Notes under the pieces: generated by a model
Told to the model about the DNA's origin: nothing
The model's database searches: none
What the model saw: only the letters and a program-made list of their open reading frames with translations
In this document: piece by piece, positions 4,962-7,153 of the stretch
Position numbering within the stretch: position 1 is the stretch's first letter
How the letters are laid out: each line of letters opens with the position of its first letter
Translations under genes and position numbers: made by a program
Assembly (NCBI GenBank): GCA_026015225.1
Contig: JAOZGV010000076.1
Location: 1-7,153 of the forward strand
Reading direction: 5' to 3'
Source: Candidatus Bathyarchaeota archaeon
Lineage (GTDB): Archaea > Thermoproteota > Bathyarchaeia > 40CM-2-53-6 > RBG-13-38-9
Length of the DNA stretch: 7,153 bases

Positions 4962-5724
4962 AATCATGATGGTCATCCTCATATTCTTCCATACCGATAA
5001 AGGGTCCATGCCATCCATGATACCAAATTTGACCATTATAACCATTGACGCTGAACATCCCATAAATCTCGCCATCCTTCCCAAAGTCAAATGTATAGTA
5101 CCCGTAAAATGTTGTGGACTCTTCAATCGTTGCCCCAGATAAATATTCGTCCAGATATTGCTGACCTATCCTCCTGCCCTCATCCTCACCAATAGGCATA
5201 TCAGCTGTTGGGATGCCTTCATATTGACCCCCCATCATGCCACCTCCCATCATGTCTCCACTCATATGACACATCATACCACCATATTTGGTATTCCACA
5301 TCATATTAGGACCGGGCTCAGGAACAATCTGACCCATAATTACACTACCCCCCATCATTCCTCCACGTCCCATCATACCACCGGGGTCCTTCTTCCAGAT
5401 CAGCATTTCGAAAGCTCCAATCCCAGTGCTCTTCTCATAGAAAATAACGTAGAAGTTATAATCAAATTCCATGATCTCTTTAACGGCGAGATCTGGATTA
5501 TTCAATGAACTCGGATACTGTTCAGCAATATATTTCGCTTGATCCATTGTTATCGATAAACCATTTGAATATTGAGGTGCACCTCTATCACCCATCATTC
5601 CTGGACCTCCCATAGGCCAGTACCCATCTCTGTAGCCACTCATCGAAAACAATGGTATTAAGACCGCCATTCCCATCAAGCCAATAATAACGAGTGCAAT
5701 TCCCAAAATAACTTTACTTTTCAT
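4960..5724 (-). CDS. Membrane-anchored Met-rich protein with two PepSY-like regions
   Basis: This 254-residue protein starts with an anchor or signal segment at 5-27 (VILGIALVIIGLMGMAVLIP). A short Met stretch (PMGGPGMMGD, 37-46) precedes a first PepSY-like region at 57-110 (ITMDQAKYIAEQY, then FDYNFYVIFYEKSTGIGAFEMLI). A long Met/Gly linker (115-166) contains MMGRGGMMGG, MMWNTKYGGMMCHMSGDMM and MMGG with one Cys-His pair (152-153). A second PepSY-like region (171-237: IGEDEGRRIGQQYLDEYL, then FYGYYTFDFGKDGEIYGMFSVNGYNGQIW) leads to an acidic, His-rich tail (EEYEDDHHD). PepSY modules are small extracytoplasmic domains, often on metal- or redox-related proteins. The Met, Cys and His content suggests Cu(I)/Ag(I) binding outside the membrane. 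It is the first gene of the minus-strand block, with a promoter and large dyad upstream, and GGCGAT before the ATG as a modest ribosome-binding site. The PepSY call rests on pattern; the Met-rich anchored layout is certain. Confidence 0.8.
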   Translation of the reverse strand: MKSKVILGIALVIIGLMGMAVLIPLFSMSGYRDGYWPMGGPGMMGDRGAPQYSNGLSITMDQAKYIAEQYPSSLNNPDLAVKEIMEFDYNFYVIFYEKSTGIGAFEMLIWKKDPGGMMGRGGMMGGSVIMGQIVPEPGPNMMWNTKYGGMMCHMSGDMMGGGMMGGQYEGIPTADMPIGEDEGRRIGQQYLDEYLSGATIEESTTFYGYYTFDFGKDGEIYGMFSVNGYNGQIWYHGWHGPFIGMEEYEDDHHD

Positions 5725-5767
5725 GAAATCGCCTATTAAAATTCCTTAACATAGCTATAGTTAATGA

Positions 5768-5775
5768 TATGTAAA
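5768..5775 (-). promoter_or_regulatory. TATA-like box of the Met-rich operon
   Basis: The minus strand reads TTTACATA, about 47 bases before the ATG at 5724, predicting a transcript start near 5746 and a leader of about 22 bases. It lies within the sequence ATATGTAAA (5767-5775, plus strand), which is identical to one arm of the palindrome at 291-314. A short inverted pair TTAAC/GTTAA (5746-5750 and 5760-5764) lies at the predicted transcript start. Confidence 0.45.
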
Positions 5776-5779
5776 AAAC

Positions 5780-5803
5780 ATTATTGAAAATATTTTCCAT
5801 AAT
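5780..5803. promoter_or_regulatory. 24-bp dyad (putative operator) upstream of the Met-rich operon
   Basis: GAAAATATTTTC (5786-5797) is a perfect palindrome. Beyond one mismatched pair (5785/5798) it extends with ATTAT-side bases 5780-5784 pairing with 5799-5803 (ATAAT), so 11 of 12 pairs match. Its centre is about 20 bp upstream of the TATA-like box at 5768-5775, a position typical for an activator or an upstream-binding regulator. No regulator gene adjoins the operon. AT-rich sequence makes chance dyads more likely, which lowers confidence. Confidence 0.45.
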
Positions 5804-5906
5804 ATTTGTGACTAGAACATTAGTGCATTCTTACAATTTCTAATCAATACTTGTCGATGGTGTTAATTATTTTTTATAACCCCTATCTTTAGAGAACAAA
5901 AATTCA

Positions 5907-5938
5907 AAAATACAGCGCGCGCGCTAATATTGTATTTT
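5907..5938 (-). terminator. Inverted repeat with GC core after the nitroreductase gene
   Basis: AAAATACA (5907-5914) and TGTATTTT (5931-5938) are perfect 8-base arms around a 16-base core holding the self-complementary AGCGCGCGCGCT (5914-5925). On the minus strand it begins 12 bases after the nitroreductase stop codon and is followed by TGAATTTTTG. This resembles a bacterial-style terminator, but the alternating GC core is unusual and may serve another purpose. The rest of 5804-5906 holds T-rich sequence and no gene that I can support. Confidence 0.45.
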
Positions 5939-5950
5939 ATACCAACTTCA

Positions 5951-6517
5951 TTATTTTTTTCCGAATTTTTCATAATAGATAAATTCTGATGTTTCTTTTC
6001 TGTCTTTTTTTACAGATTTCATATCAGCTATCCCTACTGGCAGAATAGAAATTACGCGATGCTCACCAGGTATATTAAGTAATTTTTTAATTTGTTCTTC
6101 AATAGAACCAGTTTCACCTGAAATGTCAAATACTCCAATCCAATAAGATGCAAGCCCCAGACTATGTGATGCTAAAGCCATATTTTGAGTGGCTGCAACT
6201 CCATCTTCTATACAATGATATGGATCCTTCTTTGTATCGACTGTTATAATGAAAATGATTGGGGCTTCTTCAATTGCTATTCTAGTATAATGCGCGGCCT
6301 TAATTCCAACCAATGTACCTACAACTTTACTAAGTTGGTGTTTTGTTTCCTCATTTTTTATAAGGATGATGTGCCATGGTTGTGTGTTGATCCATGATGG
6401 AGCCCATCTAGCAGCCTCTATAATCGCATCAATCTTCTCATGCTCTATTTCTTTCGATTTAAATTTATATATGCTCCGTCTATCTTGAATAGCCCTTAAA
6501 ATAGAATTTGATAACAT
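5951..6517 (-). CDS. Nitroreductase-family FMN oxidoreductase
   Basis: This 188-residue protein has the nitroreductase fold signatures. RRSIYKFKSKEI (13-24) provides the Arg-Arg-Ser contacts to the FMN phosphate. AARWAPSWINTQPWHIILIK (35-54) is the usual APSxxNxQPW stretch, and IEDGVAATQNMALASHSLGL with ASYWIG (103-128) is the second FMN-binding and dimer region. The tail ISILPVGIA, then KDRKETSEFIYYEKFG closes it. The length is normal for the compact archaeal and bacterial members. Such enzymes use NAD(P)H to reduce nitro compounds, quinones or flavin, but the family also includes dehalogenases and ring-modifying enzymes, so the substrate is open. It is a cytosolic homodimer in known cases. 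The ATG at 6517 has no ribosome-binding site; AAATTTAAA near 6554 would give a leader of about 12 bases. It stands alone between a hairpin terminator (5907-5938) and an opposite-strand gene remnant. Confidence 0.88.
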   Translation of the reverse strand: MLSNSILRAIQDRRSIYKFKSKEIEHEKIDAIIEAARWAPSWINTQPWHIILIKNEETKHQLSKVVGTLVGIKAAHYTRIAIEEAPIIFIITVDTKKDPYHCIEDGVAATQNMALASHSLGLASYWIGVFDISGETGSIEEQIKKLLNIPGEHRVISILPVGIADMKSVKKDRKETSEFIYYEKFGKK

Positions 6518-6548
6518 TATAAATCAATGAGACATAGTCTTAAGGAGA

Positions 6549-6558
6549 ATTTAAATTT
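6549..6558 (-). promoter_or_regulatory. TATA-like box of the nitroreductase gene
   Basis: The self-complementary AATTTAAATT core is centred about 36 bases before the ATG at 6517 on the minus strand, predicting a short leader without a ribosome-binding site. Being symmetrical, it could also act on the plus strand. Confidence 0.35.
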
Positions 6559-6590
6559 GATTATCTTATAGTGAACGGTTTGTATCCAAA

Positions 6591-6622
6591 TTAGCCGCGC
6601 GTGTTTCCTTTAGCGCGCGCGA
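6591..6622. repeat. Two GC-rich repeats, TTAGCcGCGCG and TTAGCGCGCGCG
   Basis: TTAGCCGCGCGT (6591-6602) and TTAGCGCGCGCG (6610-6621) are 19 bases apart from start to start. The same TTAGCGCGCGCGC occurs on the minus strand at 5915-5927, and a related palindrome lies at 6978-6991. These are the most GC-rich short runs in this AT-rich region. If the neighbouring frame is coding they encode LAARVSFSARE, so codon use is an alternative explanation. Confidence 0.5.
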
Positions 6623-6645
6623 AATACAAAGAATCGTAAAGGATT

Positions 6646-6852
6646 TTGGTTATTATCTGGCTGATAAACATAAAAAAACTCCTAACGATAAAAATTATTA
6701 ATAATATTCCGAATTACACGCCTTGGAAACAAGAAGAATTAGATGACTGCCTTAACTTCCAACCAGTTGGCTTAGATGAAATATATGAGACTGTTACGAA
6801 CAAGACGGATGAATTGAAAAAAAGACTTGAAGAAATATCTAAATCAAATTAA
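6646..6852 (+). CDS. Hypothetical small protein, possible 3' part of a broken gene
   Basis: The intact open frame codes for 68 residues from TTG 6646. The first 20 or so (IIWLINIKKLLTIKIINNI) look like translation of AT-rich DNA in the wrong frame, with no ribosome-binding site before the TTG. From about residue 23 the sequence becomes clearly protein-like: YTPWKQEELDDCLNFQPV, then GLDEIYETVTNKTDELKKRL and EEISKSN, with acidic and basic residues spaced as in amphipathic helices. GLDEIYETVTNKTDELKKRL resembles the helix-turn-helix of small winged-helix domains, where a Leu-Asp-Glu-Ile helix is followed by a turn and a second helix. No metal or catalytic motif is present. No function is assigned. 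I think the real 5' part lies in the neighbouring frame at 6561-6698, as described in the pseudogene entry. Confidence 0.4.
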   Translation: MVIIWLINIKKLLTIKIINNIPNYTPWKQEELDDCLNFQPVGLDEIYETVTNKTDELKKRLEEISKSN

Positions 6853-6923
6853 ATCATCCGTGACCAGATAGTTACCGCCTAATTGCATAGTCCTAAGAGT
6901 TACCAATACCTAAAAAAATAGGA

Positions 6924-6932
6924 TTTATATAT
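6924..6932 (+). promoter_or_regulatory. TATA box for the rightmost gene
   Basis: TTTATATAT is a near-consensus archaeal TATA box. It predicts transcription from about 6953, which gives a leader of roughly 90-115 bases before the signal-peptide gene, unusually long for an archaeon. The stretch 6853-6923 before it holds only a small CCTA/TAGG pair around a run of A and no gene. Confidence 0.6.
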
Positions 6933-6943
6933 CTAAAGAACTA

Positions 6944-7015
6944 GATAGTGTTAGTAACAATTAATAGTAACAGCTAGTAGCGCACGCGCTATCATCATCT
7001 ATTATGAACACTATC
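6944..7015 (+). promoter_or_regulatory. Nested inverted repeats in the leader (structured RNA or operator)
   Basis: Three nested pairs occur in order: GATAGTGTT (6944-6952) with AACACTATC (7007-7015), TAATAG (6962-6967) with CTATTA (6999-7004), and TAGCGC (6978-6983) with GCGCTA (6986-6991). As RNA they would stack into one long interrupted hairpin with a small GC-rich tip. The left outer arm lies at or just before the predicted transcript start (about 6953), so the outer pair may instead be a DNA-binding dyad. It matches no riboswitch that I know. Confidence 0.45.
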
Positions 7016-7045
7016 CATCAATTATTTATGAATGATTCGAAATGA
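7004..7045 (+). CDS. Possible leader peptide of 13 residues
   Basis: ATG 7004 opens MNTIHQLFMNDSK and stops at TGA 7043-7045, overlapping the ATG at 7042 as ATGA, a layout typical of translational coupling. There is no ribosome-binding site before it, and a peptide this short arises easily by chance. It is noted because the leader is long and structured, and the overlap falls on a possible start of the next gene. Confidence 0.2.
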   Translation: MNTIHQLFMNDSK

Positions 7046-7065
7046 GATATAATGAATTAAAAATC

Positions 7066-7153
7066 ATGATTCTAAATATCGATGCGAAGAAAATATTTGT
7101 AGTTTTATTCCTTACTATACTCATCATATCACAAATAGGTCTTGTTCAGTGCC
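7066..7153 (+). CDS. N-terminus of an unknown secreted or membrane protein (partial)
   Basis: The gene runs off the right edge after 29 codons. From ATG 7066 it reads MILNIDAKK, then a hydrophobic run IFVVLFLTILIISQIGLV ending QC, which has the charged start, greasy core and polar end of a signal peptide or an N-terminal anchor. An in-frame ATG at 7042 would add eight residues (MRYNELKI); neither start has a ribosome-binding site, so the choice is uncertain. The final Cys might be a lipid-attachment site, but too little is visible. A near-consensus TATA box (6924-6932) and the long structured leader precede it. Nothing can be said about function. Confidence 0.5.
   Translation, partial: MILNIDAKKIFVVLFLTILIISQIGLVQC

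Larger units (their letters stand above)
6557..6852 (+). pseudogene. Possible frame-broken small gene, about 97 residues when rejoined
   Basis: Two adjacent frames both look coding. Bases 6561-6698 read a protein-like stretch (SERFVSKLAARVSFSAREI, then QRIVKDFGYYLADKHKKTPN) that ends at TAA 6699-6701 and has no ATG, GTG or TTG. The +1 frame then continues NNIPNYTPWKQEELDDCL (from about 6700) to the stop at 6852. Skipping one base near 6699 joins KTPNDKNY to NNIPNYTPW smoothly. A second shift of one base would link the front to TTG 6557, which has AAGGAG (6542-6547) nine bases before it. The rejoined product would be mostly helical, its second half resembling a small winged-helix domain (FQPVGLDEIYETVTNKTDEL). 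I do not recognise the family. Alternatives are sequence errors, a decayed gene, or chance in frame 6561-6698. Confidence 0.35.

Noticed and set aside
4781..4963. Pro/Ile-rich plus-strand frame opposite the SHOCT gene
   Set aside because: It is the mirror of the GGMMG repeats and hydrophobic helices; the minus-strand reading gives recognisable membrane and SHOCT segments.
5158..5508. His/Thr-rich open frame on the plus strand opposite the Met-rich gene
   Set aside because: It is the complement of Gly-Met codon repeats (CATCAT gives His-His). It has no ribosome-binding site or promoter and looks like no family.
4785..5613. CRISPR-like or tandem repeat array from recurring CCCATCAT units
   Set aside because: Spacing is irregular, there are no unique spacers of constant length, and the units are explained by Gly-Met-Met-Gly coding in two genes.
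6185..6397. Cys-rich plus-strand frame opposite the nitroreductase gene
   Set aside because: It lies wholly inside a well-supported nitroreductase reading frame and has no promoter or family likeness.
6944..7015. Miniature transposable element with 9-bp terminal inverted repeats
   Set aside because: There is no flanking target duplication and no second copy in the window; a leader RNA or operator structure fits the promoter position better.

Overview
The window is AT-rich and looks archaeal. Upstream of several genes there are TATA boxes of the TTTATATA type about 25 bp before the expected transcript start. Ribosome-binding sites match GGAGGTGATC, T-tracts act as likely transcript ends, and several families present are common in archaea (BKACE/DUF849, the CxxC-x17-CxxC zinc protein, SpoIIM-like membrane proteins, DUF302, SHOCT). 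I cannot fix the lineage from this alone. A TACK-type archaeon such as Bathyarchaeia is a guess.

Layout. Bases 2-223 are the 3' end of a beta-keto acid cleavage enzyme, followed by T-tracts. A winged-helix repressor of the BlaI/MecI/PadR type (376-843, +) follows, with a perfect palindrome over its promoter. It converges on an SdpI-like membrane protein (893-1537, -). A SpoIIM-like membrane protein (1783-2439, +) diverges from that, then a small CxxC-x17-CxxC zinc protein (2634-2828, +).

From 5724 down to 2911 lies a minus-strand block: a membrane-anchored Met-rich protein with two PepSY-like regions, a two-pass Met-rich SHOCT protein, a membrane-anchored tandem-rhodanese sulfurtransferase, a DUF302 protein, and a YHS-domain protein with its own TATA box. 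The first two share Gly-Met-Met-Gly tracts of the kind that bind Cu(I) or other soft metals. All five products can plausibly handle soft metal or sulfur, so this block is the best candidate in the window for a little-described system: an extracytoplasmic metal/sulfur-handling module without a recognisable pump or oxidase. A 24-bp dyad with one mismatched pair sits just upstream of its promoter.

The right end holds an FMN nitroreductase-family gene (5951-6517, -), a possibly frame-broken small gene (about 6557-6852, +), and the start of an unknown secreted protein (from 7066 or 7042, +) behind a long, structured leader. Four short runs of alternating G and C, which stand out in this AT-rich DNA, occur between 5914 and 6991. 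They lie outside confidently assigned genes, though two fall in the possible broken gene.
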